Positions 1 through 9,250 of a DNA stretch of 40,800 nt are shown here, piece after piece. The notes below the pieces were generated by a model, which saw only the letters and a list, made by a program, of their open reading frames with translations, was not told the DNA's origin and did not search any database. Numbering within the stretch: position 1 is the stretch's first letter; every line of letters begins with the position of its first letter. This stretch comes from a bacterium (GTDB lineage Bacteria; B130-G9): positions 1-40,800 of the forward strand of contig DATLAJ010000111.1 of the NCBI GenBank assembly GCA_035527515.1, in the 5' to 3' direction. The position numbers and the translations under genes were made by a program.

Positions 1-706
1 CAATCAGTTGGTCAATTCGTTCTCTTGTGTCTGCATCCCTCGGGAGCCAGCCATCGGCCTCGCAGCCTACCCAGGCCGCATCCCTCTTTGCGAGCTCAAC
101 CACGTCTGGTCCTGCGATCTTGCCAAGCCTAAAGAGCTCGAAGCGCTCTTGCGTCCCGTCGGGCGCGCTCACGGACGACGGCCAGACTGCGGTTCCACAA
201 GGCAGCCGGACCCCGACCAACCTCTGGGCCAGAAACTCGGCAACGTGCATTACCTCGCAGCCGTGGTCGAGGCCAAGGGCTGAGTAGTTCCTCAGCATCC
301 AGGCGCCGCCGGTGCAGCTGGTCAGAATCGTCTTCGCGCCGACCGTTCTGAACATTTCTGCATTCTGTCTCGCAAGCGATCTTGCCGTATCCGTATCGCC
401 GCTCAAATAGGCATCTAGGCCGCAACAGACCTCGTTCGGCAGAACGACCGGCCTCGTTCCTACGAGATTGAGCAGCTGAATCGCCGCCCTGGGCACGGAA
501 AGAACGCTGTCCTCGATCTGGCCAGCCAGAAGAACATCGGCAAACGGGACGCAGCCCACGAAATAGACAACATCGCCCGTTTCTGTCGTTTGCAGCGAGT
601 CATCAAGCCACGAGAGCCTTTTCTGTCTCAGGCCACCTTTCGCCTGAAGCCGCGCGACAGTTCTCATCATCTCACGATTTGTGAAGCCGCCCTCAATCCT
701 TCTCAT
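1..706 (-). CDS. HdrB-like CCG-domain iron-sulfur protein, partial (3' end outside window)
   Basis: The minus-strand frame is open from an ATG at 706 to the left edge (235 codons seen). It resembles the cysteine-rich (CCG) domain of heterodisulfide reductase B/D-type proteins, which bind a non-cubane Fe-S cluster and take electrons from a flavoprotein partner. Seen: YFVGC (C52), VCCG (C94, C95) and LTSC (C131). In the family the last motif is usually CxxC, but here it reads CTGG, so the second cysteine is a glycine. A ribosome binding site (GGAAGG) lies about 9 nt before the ATG. The start overlaps the end of the upstream oxidoreductase gene by 14 nt, which implies translational coupling and a shared redox complex. 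A second CCG domain, if present, would be off the edge. Family is fairly sure; substrate unknown. Confidence 0.8.
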   Translation of the reverse strand, partial: MRRIEGGFTNREMMRTVARLQAKGGLRQKRLSWLDDSLQTTETGDVVYFVGCVPFADVLLAGQIEDSVLSVPRAAIQLLNLVGTRPVVLPNEVCCGLDAYLSGDTDTARSLARQNAEMFRTVGAKTILTSCTGGAWMLRNYSALGLDHGCEVMHVAEFLAQRLVGVRLPCGTAVWPSSVSAPDGTQERFELFRLGKIAGPDVVELAKRDAAWVGCEADGWLPRDADTRERIDQLI

Positions 707-2978
707 GGGGCCCACCTTCCGAGAGCTCGATTATACTTATTCTGTCGGTGGTTATGCCCAGCATCTCAAGCAACGATTTAAGTGCTGAAACCGTGCCCTC
801 AACCCTACTGATTGAGCCATATCTGCATTTGCCCTCAGGACAAGCCACGACTGCGATTCTCCTCACGCCACGCTCGAGGGCTTTTAGCAAGAGCCAAGCT
901 GGGACCCGTCCCGTGCAGAGAAGGTCAACGAATGTGGTGTCTTCCTCAAACGTATCCCGGAGCACTTGATAAGCATCTGGCGCCCTACTCTTGGCCCAGA
1001 CGCAGCCCAACACGACCGTTCCTCTTGCCTCGAGCACGGCCTGAGCCAGAAGCTCGTTTGAGAAGCATATCTGGTCAAGCGCTCCCGTTGGACAGTTGGC
1101 TATGCAAAGGCCGCAGCCCCTGCAAAACGCGCTGTCAAGGACGGGAACGGTTCTCCCATCAATGCGGCAGAACGTCTTGATCGCGGTGTATGGGCAGACC
1201 TCCCCGCAAGTATCGCATCCGATACAGAGCTCCTCGTCCGCCATCGCCACGATTGGCGTTACGAGCCTTTCCTCAAGCGGCTCGCCGCTCTCCGGGGTCA
1301 GCATCGCCTTCAAAGGACCCTCATCGATTAGGGTTTCGAGCTCGTCACTTCGTATTCTGATCAGCTCCTCATCGCCCCACGATGGCTTTTTTTCGGACGG
1401 CAAGGCCGCCACATAGCGGCCATCACACTCGCCTACGCAACGCTTGCATTCTGCACACCTGCCACACATGAGGCACCTGCCCGCCTCCTCCCTCGCCTTG
1501 TCCACGCTGTACGCCGCTTCGACTTCATCAAAGCTTCTGGCGCGTTGAACGGCATCCGCGGAAGCCGGCTCGATACGATGAACGGGCGCCTTAGTCGCCG
1601 GAATCATTTCCAACTTGATCGGTGAACAGCGCCTCGTTGTCTCAAGAACTTTCGCCTCGCCCGTCACAAGGAATGCCTCGATAGCCTCGGCCGCTCGGTG
1701 TGCCGCACCGATCGCCTCAACCGCGGTGGCGGGTCCTGAGACGATGTCCCCGGCGGCGAAGATGCCTGGCGCTGATGTGGCACAAGTGAGCTCATCAGCC
1801 ACCACTGTGCCCCATTTGGCGATCTCTATACCAGTTTGGCCCTCTAGCACGCCGAGGTCGGGACGCTGTCCAAGCGCCGCGATCACCGAATCGCAAGCAA
1901 CTTCAAACTCGCTGCCCTCGATCGGCAGGGGCCGCCTCCGACCGCTCGAATCTGGCTCGCCGAGGCGCATCCTTCTAAGCATGATCGCAGAGACCTTTCC
2001 GCCGTCGCCCAGTATCTTTGCCGGCGCAACTAGGAAGTCAATTTTGACACCTTCTTCGGTTGCCTGCTCTATCTCGTAATCTCTGGCGGGCATCTCAGTT
2101 CTTGAGCGGCGGTAGGCGATGCGCACCTCATCTGCGCCAAGCCTGAGCGCACATCTTGCCGAATCGATTGCCGAGTCGCCACCGCCTATGACGAGCACTT
2201 TTTTGCCGATGCTTCTTAGCCCGTGAAGATTCACCGATGCAAGGAAGGAGATAGCGTCCATTACGCCATCAAGACCGTCGCCCTCGACGCCCAGCGGGAT
2301 GCCCTTCTGCGCTCCAGTCGCGATCAGGACGGCCTTGTAGCCCTGGTTGAACAGGTCTCCTATGCTCAGGTCCCGACCGACACGGACGCCTGCTCTGAGC
2401 TCGACGCCTGCACCGAGTATGTCGGCTATTTCAAGCGACAAAATGTCACGAGGCAGCCTGAATTCGGGGATTGCTGCAAGCAGCATTCCGCCGGGCCTGT
2501 CGAACTCGTCGAAGACCGTTACGCCAAACCCTCGGCAGAGCAGGTCGTGGGCTGCCGTCAGGCCAGCGGGGCCGGCTCCGACAATGGCCACTCTCTCTGC
2601 CCTTCGAGGGGTTATGCGCCGGACTATTCTGCCGCCCCGGCGCAGCTCGTAATCGGCCAGAAATCGCTTCAGGGCACAGATAGCGATCGGCTCGTCGAGC
2701 TTTCCCCGAGTGCAATTCCGCTCGCATGGCCGGCTGCATATCCGTCCGATAACGCCGGGCAGCGGAAGACGTGCCCGCACAACCTCGAGCGCCTCGGCGA
2801 ACTTGCCATCCTTGGCAAGGCCAATGTAGGCTTTTGCGTTCACGCCGGCGGGGCATGCTGCGTTACAGGGCGGGAGGTCTGAGGCAATTAGCTCCCACGG
2901 TGCGCGCCCCTTGCCGAACGTCAGCTGGTATTTGCCAATGTCTGTTGGCTCGGGAGGTGTATTTTGATGTAATACCAA
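693..2978 (-). CDS. GltD-like FAD/NAD(P) oxidoreductase fused to 2x[4Fe-4S] ferredoxin and MvhD domain
   Basis: This 761-residue multidomain redox protein is probably cytoplasmic. Residues 38-110 carry the N-terminal cysteine set of the GltD/NfnB family (C38, C42, C81, C85, C89). An FAD-binding GAGPAG lies at 134-139, and a second Rossmann motif (VIGGGDSAID) would bind NAD(P)H. A further cysteine cluster (CLMCGRCAECKRC) precedes two ferredoxin motifs, at C585/588/591/595 and C619/622/625/629. The last ~120 residues match MvhD/FlxD (CTGR and CPEGKC motifs), the adaptor that links a flavoprotein to HdrA/HdrB-type proteins. I infer NAD(P)H-linked electron transfer to the overlapping HdrB-like protein. 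The start is a TTG directly after an in-frame TAA, with no clear ribosome binding site; no ATG or GTG start lies near it in frame. Substrate unknown. Confidence 0.85.
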   Translation of the reverse strand: MVLHQNTPPEPTDIGKYQLTFGKGRAPWELIASDLPPCNAACPAGVNAKAYIGLAKDGKFAEALEVVRARLPLPGVIGRICSRPCERNCTRGKLDEPIAICALKRFLADYELRRGGRIVRRITPRRAERVAIVGAGPAGLTAAHDLLCRGFGVTVFDEFDRPGGMLLAAIPEFRLPRDILSLEIADILGAGVELRAGVRVGRDLSIGDLFNQGYKAVLIATGAQKGIPLGVEGDGLDGVMDAISFLASVNLHGLRSIGKKVLVIGGGDSAIDSARCALRLGADEVRIAYRRSRTEMPARDYEIEQATEEGVKIDFLVAPAKILGDGGKVSAIMLRRMRLGEPDSSGRRRPLPIEGSEFEVACDSVIAALGQRPDLGVLEGQTGIEIAKWGTVVADELTCATSAPGIFAAGDIVSGPATAVEAIGAAHRAAEAIEAFLVTGEAKVLETTRRCSPIKLEMIPATKAPVHRIEPASADAVQRARSFDEVEAAYSVDKAREEAGRCLMCGRCAECKRCVGECDGRYVAALPSEKKPSWGDEELIRIRSDELETLIDEGPLKAMLTPESGEPLEERLVTPIVAMADEELCIGCDTCGEVCPYTAIKTFCRIDGRTVPVLDSAFCRGCGLCIANCPTGALDQICFSNELLAQAVLEARGTVVLGCVWAKSRAPDAYQVLRDTFEEDTTFVDLLCTGRVPAWLLLKALERGVRRIAVVACPEGKCRYGSISRVEGTVSALKSLLEMLGITTDRISIIELSEGGPHEKD

Positions 2979-3198
2979 TTAAGCTGCTCTACTTGAATTG
3001 AGGCCCGCAAATTCAAACCGGCGGTCAGAATGCAACCGGTTCGCAAATGTGTCAACCGTCAACAATCGGGGTAGCTCTGCAAAAGGGTGTGACGAAAGCA
3101 GGCGACGTGGTCTGCGCGGCGGCAATCTGCGGCCAGCGAGGCTGATTGTAGTTCTTTTATGGCTAGGATTGATTCGGAGCTCTATGCAAGTTGATCCG

Positions 3199-3228
3199 TT
3201 GTGGTGTTGGCGGTATTGTATTTATAAA
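3199..3228 (+). promoter_or_regulatory. candidate sigma-70 promoter for ftsH
   Basis: TTGTGG (3199-3204) and TATAAA (3223-3228) are separated by 18 nt, about 40 nt before the ftsH start. The -35 box matches poorly. The rest of the 2979-3267 divergent intergenic region shows no gene that I can support. Confidence 0.3.
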
Positions 3229-3267
3229 TGCTGTCTTGGGAATGTTCTGAACTAGAGAGGTTGTGGT

Positions 3268-5136
3268 TTGAACCCGCGTCTTAAGACCCTTGCGCTCTGG
3301 GCGTCCATTATTATCGTCGCTGCTTTGTTGGCGAAGTTTGTTGAAACAACCCCGCCGAGCGATTCCAAATGGACTTATAGCCAGTTCAGGCAGGAATTGG
3401 CGGCGGGTGCGATAGAGCGTGTGGAGATTCGCGAGTCTCGGCTGGAGGGGGTTACCAGGAGCGGTCAGCGGTTTTACACCTATATTCTTGACGACCCGAC
3501 CCTTTATGCGGCACTTGACAAGACGGACACGGTTGTCGAGGTCATGCCAAGGCAGGAGCAATCTTGGCTTCTCTCCGCTCTTTTGACCTGGCTTCTGCCG
3601 ATGGGGATATTCCTGGCGATCTGGATTTTCTTGATGAGGCAGATGCAGGGCGGCGGTTCCAAGGTGCTTTCTTTTGGGAAGGCCAGACCCAAACTCACCA
3701 CTGACAAATCGAAGCGAGTTACGTTTGACGACGTGGCGGGCATTGATGAGGCAAAGGAGGAGCTTGACGAGATCATCGATTTTTTGACCGATCCGCAGAA
3801 GTATCAGCGCCTCGGCGGGAAGCTTCCGAAAGGTGCGCTTCTTATCGGCGCACCCGGCACAGGAAAGACGCTCTTGGCCAGGGCAATTGCGGGCGAGGCG
3901 CAGGTTCCATTCTTCAGCATCAGTGGCTCGGAATTCGTTGAGATGTTCGTCGGCGTTGGAGCATCTCGAGTTAGAGACCTTTTTGAACAGGGCAAGAAGC
4001 ACGCTCCCTGCATCATTTTTATTGACGAGATCGACGCGGTTGGGCGTTATCGAGGGGCGGGGATCGGTGGTGGGCACGACGAGCGTGAACAGACGCTCAA
4101 CCAGCTGCTTGTCGAAATGGATGGATTCGAGTCGAGCGACGGAGTGATCCTAATCGCGGCGACGAATCGTCCGGATGTTCTCGATCCGGCGCTGCAGCGG
4201 GCGGGCCGGTTCGACCGGCAGATTGTTGTGAACCGCCCTGACCGGAAGGGGCGTGAGGCGATAATGAAGGTTCACACCAAGGAGATAAAGCTTGGAGCGG
4301 ACGTGGACCTCGGCGTCGTTGCTCGTGGGACGCCGGGCTTTACCGGGGCGGACCTAGCTAATTTGGTAAACGAGGCCGCGTTGCTCGCAGCGAGACGAAA
4401 TCAGGATGAGGTTAGTGCAGTTGACATGGAAGACGCGAAGGACAAGGTTCTGATGGGTGTGGAGCGGCGGTCGCTGATAATCACGGATGAGGAGAAGAAA
4501 AACATCGCCTATCACGAGGCGGGCCACGCTCTTTTGGCCGCGCTCTTGGAGCATACAGACCCCGTCCACAAGGTTACGATTATACCAAGGGGGCGAGCAC
4601 TCGGCCTCACGCAACAGCTGCCGATCGACGACAGGCACAACTACGACATAGATTATCTGAACGACCAGCTGGCGTGTATGCTTGGAGGTCGCGTGGCCGA
4701 AGAGATCTTTCTTGAGTCCATAACCACCGGCGCAGGGAACGACCTTGAGATCGCAACCAATCTCGCCAGAAAAATGGTCTGCGAGTGGGGCATGAGCGAG
4801 GCGATAGGGCCACTGACTTTTGGCAAGAAGGAGGAGCACATATTCCTCGGCAAGGAGTTCGCGCAGCCAAAGGACTTCAGCGAGGCCACGGCCATCAAAA
4901 TCGATCAGGAGATCGAGCGAATCGTGAGGAGGAATTACAAAAGGGCGAGGCAGACTCTGCTCGACAAGGCTCCATTGGTCCATACCCTCGCGGCAGCTCT
5001 GTTGGAGAAGGAGGTCCTTGACGGCGGAGAGGTCCGGCAGATCGTCGATGACTATCTGCAGTCCAAAGGGCAGATTACAGAGAAGCCGGCCGAGAAGGAA
5101 ACGGCGCCTGCGAATGACTCATCTGATAAAGAGTGA
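3268..5136 (+). CDS. ftsH: ATP-dependent zinc metalloprotease FtsH
   Basis: FtsH is a membrane-anchored AAA+ protease that extracts and degrades membrane and short-lived cytosolic proteins as a hexamer. Two membrane segments (residues ~7-24 and ~104-122) flank a periplasmic/extracytoplasmic domain. The AAA module has Walker A GAPGTGKT (194-201), Walker B IIFIDEID, and a second region of homology ending RAGRFDRQ. The pore loop ([13 protein letters not shown]) is intact. The zinc site HEAGH is at 416-420, with the third ligand region near NDLEIAT. Length (622) is normal for the family. The start is TTG with AGAGAGG about 9 nt upstream. The C-terminus is lysine/glutamate-rich, as is common. folP follows 164 bp downstream, an arrangement also known from other bacteria. 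Confidence 0.96.
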   Translation: MNPRLKTLALWASIIIVAALLAKFVETTPPSDSKWTYSQFRQELAAGAIERVEIRESRLEGVTRSGQRFYTYILDDPTLYAALDKTDTVVEVMPRQEQSWLLSALLTWLLPMGIFLAIWIFLMRQMQGGGSKVLSFGKARPKLTTDKSKRVTFDDVAGIDEAKEELDEIIDFLTDPQKYQRLGGKLPKGALLIGAPGTGKTLLARAIAGEAQVPFFSISGSEFVEMFVGVGASRVRDLFEQGKKHAPCIIFIDEIDAVGRYRGAGIGGGHDEREQTLNQLLVEMDGFESSDGVILIAATNRPDVLDPALQRAGRFDRQIVVNRPDRKGREAIMKVHTKEIKLGADVDLGVVARGTPGFTGADLANLVNEAALLAARRNQDEVSAVDMEDAKDKVLMGVERRSLIITDEEKKNIAYHEAGHALLAALLEHTDPVHKVTIIPRGRALGLTQQLPIDDRHNYDIDYLNDQLACMLGGRVAEEIFLESITTGAGNDLEIATNLARKMVCEWGMSEAIGPLTFGKKEEHIFLGKEFAQPKDFSEATAIKIDQEIERIVRRNYKRARQTLLDKAPLVHTLAAALLEKEVLDGGEVRQIVDDYLQSKGQITEKPAEKETAPANDSSDKE

Positions 5137-5300
5137 TTACTTCTGGCGCCTTGTTCAAAAGACTCACTCTGCGATTTGTCCGGAGCCTGCTGTTGGGAGT
5201 ATGAGCTGTTGTGTGGACTAGCCGAGGCCATTCACCAAGAACATCTCGCTGGATGCAATACTAGTGCAATACTTGGACAGAAACAGAGAACGCAGAGCAC

Positions 5301-5990
5301 TTGACCGCAGCCCATAAGTCGAACGCAAACCGTCCATATATATTTCGGCCTGCCAGCTCGGGAACACTCGCCGAGGAGATGCGGGCGATTGGCGTCTCGA
5401 GCGATGGTATCCGCCTCATGGTCCCGAAAGGATTGGGCTTGGCGATCAAGATTCCCGATCTCAGTGCCCCACGGGCGATGATCCTGAAAGAACAGATGCT
5501 CTCTCTGGGTGGTGATGCAGCCCAGTCGAGAGACGTGCTCACCGATTCTAATTCCAGAACCCACGTCCTGCTGCTTGGCAGCGAGACGCAATTTGGGCGC
5601 CTCGTTGAGTCGCTCAAACGACAGCAGTTCGGGCTGCCTGCCCTTGGGAAACAGATTGAGAGGCTGCTGAACAACTGGAGCAATCGGCCTTCGCTGTTCA
5701 CGGCGAGAGACAAGCATCTGGACCTGACGAAGCGAACGGCCGTTATGGGTATTTTGAACGTAACGCCGGACTCGTTCTCCGACGGTGGGGAATTCCTCGA
5801 CCCGAAGGCTGCTGTTGACCGGGCGCTGCGGATGCAGGAGGAGGGCGCGGACATAATCGATATTGGAGCAGAATCGACAAGGCCGGGCGCGGCCGCGGTT
5901 GGCGCCAAGGAGGAGCTTGAGAGGCTGTTGCCGGTGGTCAGTGCGATTGTGGGCGAGCTGAGGGCGATTTTGTCCGTCGATACTTACTAG
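5301..5990 (+). pseudogene. folP: dihydropteroate synthase (FolP), part before an in-frame amber codon
   Basis: Dihydropteroate synthase joins p-aminobenzoate to the pterin pyrophosphate in folate synthesis. Residues 1-~135 form the N-terminal extension seen in some bacterial and archaeal FolP proteins. The TIM-barrel core begins with GILNVTPDSFSDGG (from residue 150) and IDIGAESTRPGA (pterin and PABA loops). The frame reaches SVDTY and then meets TAG at 5988-5990 (codon 230), where the family normally has lysine or another residue of the strand 3/helix 3 segment. The same frame resumes without any shift in the next feature. The start is TTG at 5301, the only usable start after an in-frame stop at 5262; its ribosome binding site is weak. 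The cause may be a true nonsense mutation, a sequencing or assembly error, or readthrough. Confidence 0.85.
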
Positions 5991-6524
5991 TCTGATGTGG
6001 CTGCGGCGGTGCTTGATTGCGGTGCGGACATGATAAATGACATCAGCGGGCTTCGCTTCGACGAGAGAATGGCTGAGGTTGTGGCCAAGCACGACGCTGG
6101 GCTTGCCGTGATGCACATTCAGGGCACTCCCAGGGACATGCAGAAGTCGCCTCGCTACGACGACCTCATAGGTGAGATATACTCATGCCTTGCGTGGTCC
6201 TGTTCAGCGGCGGTCGAGGCCGGCGTCAATCGGCAGAGCATCATCGCCGATCCTGGGATCGGTTTCGGGAAGACGCTTGCGCACAATCTGAAGCTGATCA
6301 ACCAGCTGGACAGTTTCCGCGGGCTGGGGGTGCCGATTCTCCTAGGGACATCGCGCAAATCGGTCATTGGCAAGATAATAAAGAAGCCCGTTCAAGAAAG
6401 GCTCTATGGGACCGCTGCATCAGTCGCGGCGGCAATTGTGCGGGGTGCAGACATCGTGAGAGTGCATGACGTTCGCAAGATGCGAGAAGTCTGCGACGTG
6501 GCAGATGCGATAGTAAGATCGTGA
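5991..6524 (+). pseudogene. folP: dihydropteroate synthase (FolP), part after the in-frame amber codon
   Basis: This continues the folP reading frame directly after TAG 5988-5990. It holds the remaining barrel: NDISGL, the DPGIGFGKT loop (phosphate/pterin binding), LLGTSRKSVIG, and the C-terminal RVHDV motif that carries the conserved arginine and histidine. If expressed alone from the GTG at 5997 it would lack the first half of the active site and should be inactive. Every family motif after the stop is intact and no second lesion is seen. This argues that the stop is recent or is an artefact. The gene ends 81 bp before cdaA on the same strand. Confidence 0.85.
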
Positions 6525-6605
6525 AGAAACTGTTATGGTCAAATTGTTTTTATTGTGTCAAATGCAGGTTAGCTAATGTGAGGCAGTTGTGGCGGAGCGA
6601 TCCTG

Positions 6606-7460
6606 ATGCAGGTTGATATCTTCTCTCTGTTATCGGATTTCTTTAAGACCACGGGATACATTAGACCCAGCTGGACGGATGTCATCGACATCATCGTCGT
6701 GGCGCTGGTTGTCTATTTCCTACTCAAGTTGATTAAGGGCACCTTTGCGGTGCAGATGATCGTGGGCCTGGTTTTCATGGTCGCAGCGTCGCTAATTGGT
6801 CGGTTGGCGGAGCTTAAGACTGTGAACATGCTTCTCTCGAATTTCTGGAGTTTTGGGCTACTCGTGTTTCTGGTGATATTCCAGCCTGAGATTCGGCGGA
6901 CGCTCGCCCAGCTTGGTAAGTATGGTTTGATGAGACATTGGAAGGCGCAACAGACAGAGCTGGTGGAGGAGATTGTCAATGCTGTCTCGGCCTTGTCTCA
7001 GAAGAGGACGGGCGCATTGATTGTGATAGAAAGAAGCACTGGGCTTCGGTCGCATGTCGAGCGCGGCGTCCCAATCGGCGCCGCAGTAACCTCGCCGTTG
7101 CTGCGGGCGATTTTTCAGAAAACATCGCCTCTTCACGATGGGGCTGTGATGATCAGTGAGGGGGTTATAGCAAGCGCGGTAAGTTTCCTGCCGCTGATCA
7201 AGTCTCGCGATCTGGATATATCTTATGGCTCGAGGCATAGGGCGGCGATGGGTATAACGGAGGACACGGACGCCGTGGCCGTTGTTGTCTCGGAGGAGAC
7301 GGGCGCAGTCCACCTCGCGATAAACGGCAAGTTGACCAAGGGATTGGAGCCTGCCCAGCTTCGTAACTCTCTTAAAACCCTAATGGTGAATGTTAGAGGC
7401 CGTAGCCAAGCGGTGCTGGGCAAAAGAAAGCCTAAGACAGTTTCGGCAACGTCGGAGTAG
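6606..7460 (+). CDS. cdaA: membrane-bound diadenylate cyclase CdaA (DAC/DisA_N domain)
   Basis: CdaA condenses two ATP molecules into cyclic di-AMP, a signal controlling potassium and osmolyte balance and envelope homeostasis. Three hydrophobic segments lie at residues ~25-105. The DAC domain follows, with the active-site DGA motif at 178-180 and the RHR motif at 210-212, then SEETG. Length (284) is usual. The start ATG is preceded by GGAG about 8 nt upstream. In many bacteria cdaA is followed by cdaR (YbbR) and glmM. Here the next gene is an unrelated HEAT-like exported protein, and no YbbR gene is visible. The gene ends in TAG, so TAG works as a normal stop in this genome, which bears on the amber codon in folP just upstream. 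Confidence 0.95.
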   Translation: MQVDIFSLLSDFFKTTGYIRPSWTDVIDIIVVALVVYFLLKLIKGTFAVQMIVGLVFMVAASLIGRLAELKTVNMLLSNFWSFGLLVFLVIFQPEIRRTLAQLGKYGLMRHWKAQQTELVEEIVNAVSALSQKRTGALIVIERSTGLRSHVERGVPIGAAVTSPLLRAIFQKTSPLHDGAVMISEGVIASAVSFLPLIKSRDLDISYGSRHRAAMGITEDTDAVAVVVSEETGAVHLAINGKLTKGLEPAQLRNSLKTLMVNVRGRSQAVLGKRKPKTVSATSE

Positions 7461-7461
7461 A

Positions 7462-8526
7462 ATGATGAAGTTCACTGAATTGAGACTGGTTCCGACCCTG
7501 ATGATTATCGCCGTGCTGTTGGCCCTTGCCCAGCAGGGCTGCGAGGAGAACGTGGCGCCGGTCACGGATTTTGCGAACGAGCCGGTCAACAGAGCTGCGA
7601 CCGAGCTGAAGAAGAAATGCATTGAGGTCCTTCGCCAAGGACTGCGCTCACCCGATTGGGACAGGAGGGTCAAGACAGCGCTTGCCCTCAGCGCGATGCG
7701 AGACCCGGCAGGGCTTGACGACGCACGCGCGATCATGGCCGGGCATCGTTCAGATGCCGCGCTTAGGGTGGCTTACTATTTCGTAAGGAGTGGGCTTGCA
7801 CCCACTGAGCCAGCCCTGATTGAGGCAGATGCCATGTTGCGAAAGGGCAGAGCCAGTCTGAAATACTTGGCGATAACCGTTTTGGGCCCTTCTTCACCGG
7901 GGCAGGAAGTGCCTGATCCCATCAAGAATGTGTGGAAGGACACCGGTCATTCTGATTTTCAGGTCTGTGCGGCATCTGCGCTGGCAAGAAAGGGCCATCG
8001 CGATGCGATCAAATGGCTCCGGGCGAACGTTGAAAGCTGGCTGCGGTTTCAGGGCTTCGACCCCTTCTTGTTCGCCAGGCTGGCTAACGAAGAATCGCAG
8101 GTGGTACTCATGGAAGCTCTTAGGACCGGTGCGGACTACAACATCCGAAACGCGATATTGGCGGCCGAGACCACAAAAGATGACAGGGCGCTCTCTACTC
8201 TGTCTATTCTGCTGGCAAGAAAGCACGGTGTGAGAAAGACGATGGCCGCCGCGGTACTGGCTGAACTCGGCGGAAGAGAGGGAGATACCGTGCTCAAGCA
8301 GGTTGTAGGGCAACAAATGCCCGCCTTCCCGGAGGCGGCGTGGGCGGCGATGGGCCTGGGGAGCCTCGGCGACCCCTCGGGGATGTGGGCGCTTGTGAAG
8401 TTCATAGAGCGAGAGGGAGCGAGCAGGAGAGGCACCGAGGCCGCAAGCCTCATTATCGCCAGTCTATGTTCTCCCGGCAATGCGGTCTCCGCCTCATTCC
8501 AGCTGTGGATCGCAGAGCATATATGA
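7462..8526 (+). CDS. exported HEAT-like repeat protein, function unknown
   Basis: The start is taken as ATG 7462 (or 7465), because GGAG lies 5 nt upstream across the cdaA stop; the frame is open further upstream only inside cdaA. The product is ~354 residues. The N-terminus is a signal peptide (hydrophobic LVPTLMIIAVLLALA) followed by QQGC. This resembles a lipobox but has a poor -3 residue, so cleavage by either signal peptidase I or II is possible. The body is a series of ~30-residue alpha-helical pairs (for example VKTALALSAMRDPAG, FQVCAASALARKGHRDA, MAAAVLAELGGREGD) typical of HEAT/Armadillo-like scaffolds. No catalytic motif is seen. Its tight link to cdaA, where an extracytoplasmic regulator usually sits, suggests an envelope role (inference only). 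Confidence 0.75.
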   Translation: MMKFTELRLVPTLMIIAVLLALAQQGCEENVAPVTDFANEPVNRAATELKKKCIEVLRQGLRSPDWDRRVKTALALSAMRDPAGLDDARAIMAGHRSDAALRVAYYFVRSGLAPTEPALIEADAMLRKGRASLKYLAITVLGPSSPGQEVPDPIKNVWKDTGHSDFQVCAASALARKGHRDAIKWLRANVESWLRFQGFDPFLFARLANEESQVVLMEALRTGADYNIRNAILAAETTKDDRALSTLSILLARKHGVRKTMAAAVLAELGGREGDTVLKQVVGQQMPAFPEAAWAAMGLGSLGDPSGMWALVKFIEREGASRRGTEAASLIIASLCSPGNAVSASFQLWIAEHI

Positions 8527-8722
8527 GGCGGGCAAGAGCGAGTTTTCGGCAAGCAAACTTCTGGCGCGATTGGCGGGATTCACGTGGCAAAAAGTCGGCT
8601 TCTTTGGTGGGTGAGCCCCCCCAGACTCGTCTAGCCTGAGTTTCCTATTATCGTTACGGCCGTAGTCGGTTGTCTGGAGGGTGCTATTGAGAGTTTGTTT
8701 TGTATTACCCCTTGATGAGCAT

Positions 8723-8803
8723 CTCGCGCCAGTTGCGGCTCAAGGACCTCACAGCACCTTTTGCAGGAAGCGCCCAGTATATGAATTGGGGTCTTGAGCG
8801 ACC
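8723..8803. repeat. 81-bp direct repeat, copy A: displaced copy of the uvrA 3' end
   Basis: 80 of 81 bases match 12235-12315 in the same orientation; the single difference is C8736 versus T12248. The segment corresponds to the last ~17 codons and stop of uvrA (minus strand) plus 26 bp beyond. It lies 3.5 kb from the intact gene. Outside this block the two flanks are unrelated. No other gene can be supported in 8527-8899. Confidence 0.9.
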
Positions 8804-8899
8804 AACGTCGCGTTTGACCCTGCATTGTGGGCAACCTGATTGGACGGGCCCGCAGCCTGCATTCCGACCCTAACGGCCCGGAGCTGGGCTTATAAGCCC

Positions 8900-9250
8900 C
8901 TAGCCCGATCGCGAGTGACGAGTCAGGCTGAGCTCAAACTCATACGTCTTGTCGTTTACCGCTATAACCTCGAGAATGTACGTGCCTTGACGGATACCGA
9001 CATTCCAAGTGACATCGTTGTCATAATCTGGGCAACTCATTACTAGGTTGTAGTCCTCGTCTAAGAGCTTCAGGCCCACACTAGGCCATCCGGCAAGGCC
9101 CTTGGCTTCTGCCTTAATTGTGAGGTCCCAGGTCGCTCCGGAGCCATAATCTCTTTCAAAGACATAGAAAAGGCACCGCTTGTCAGGATTCTCAGGGCAG
9201 CGGCATTCGTCCGGCCATGGCACCCAGCCCGTTGAGTGGTTGCCATGCAA
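8900..9250 (-). CDS. small protein with beta-sandwich-like domain, possible companion of the beta-helix protein
   Basis: This 116-residue minus-strand ORF starts (TTG, weak) 42 bp after the stop of the beta-helix gene. Its frame opens only ten codons earlier, so an in-frame ATG is not available. The N-terminal third has four cysteines (CRCPENPDKRC, then SCPDYD). The rest alternates hydrophobic and polar residues (WDLTIKAEAKG, VTWNVGIRQGTYILEVIAVN, YEFELSLT), resembling a PPC-like or jelly-roll beta-sandwich domain. There is no signal peptide. It could be a detached C-terminal domain of the upstream secreted protein, separated by a frameshift, since it follows closely in another frame. Real coding is likely from the residue pattern; function unknown. 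Confidence 0.5.
   Translation of the reverse strand: MHGNHSTGWVPWPDECRCPENPDKRCLFYVFERDYGSGATWDLTIKAEAKGLAGWPSVGLKLLDEDYNLVMSCPDYDNDVTWNVGIRQGTYILEVIAVNDKTYEFELSLTRHSRSG

Noticed and set aside
3163-4077. Open frame of 304 codons antisense to ftsH
   Set aside because: It lies over the conserved FtsH AAA domain and has no start signals or domain pattern.
5255-5275. Short tandem TGCAATACT repeat before folP as an operator
   Set aside because: Two copies of nine bases separated by AG are too little to support a binding site.
5988-5990. Amber codon in folP read as pyrrolysine or a genome-wide TAG reassignment
   Set aside because: TAG ends cdaA, purB, the GT2 gene and other intact ORFs in this window, and FolP has no known need for pyrrolysine.
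5232-6116. Open frame of 294 codons antisense to folP, tempting because folP is broken
   Set aside because: The plus strand carries clear FolP motifs on both sides of the stop; the antisense product is arginine/histidine-rich without family features.
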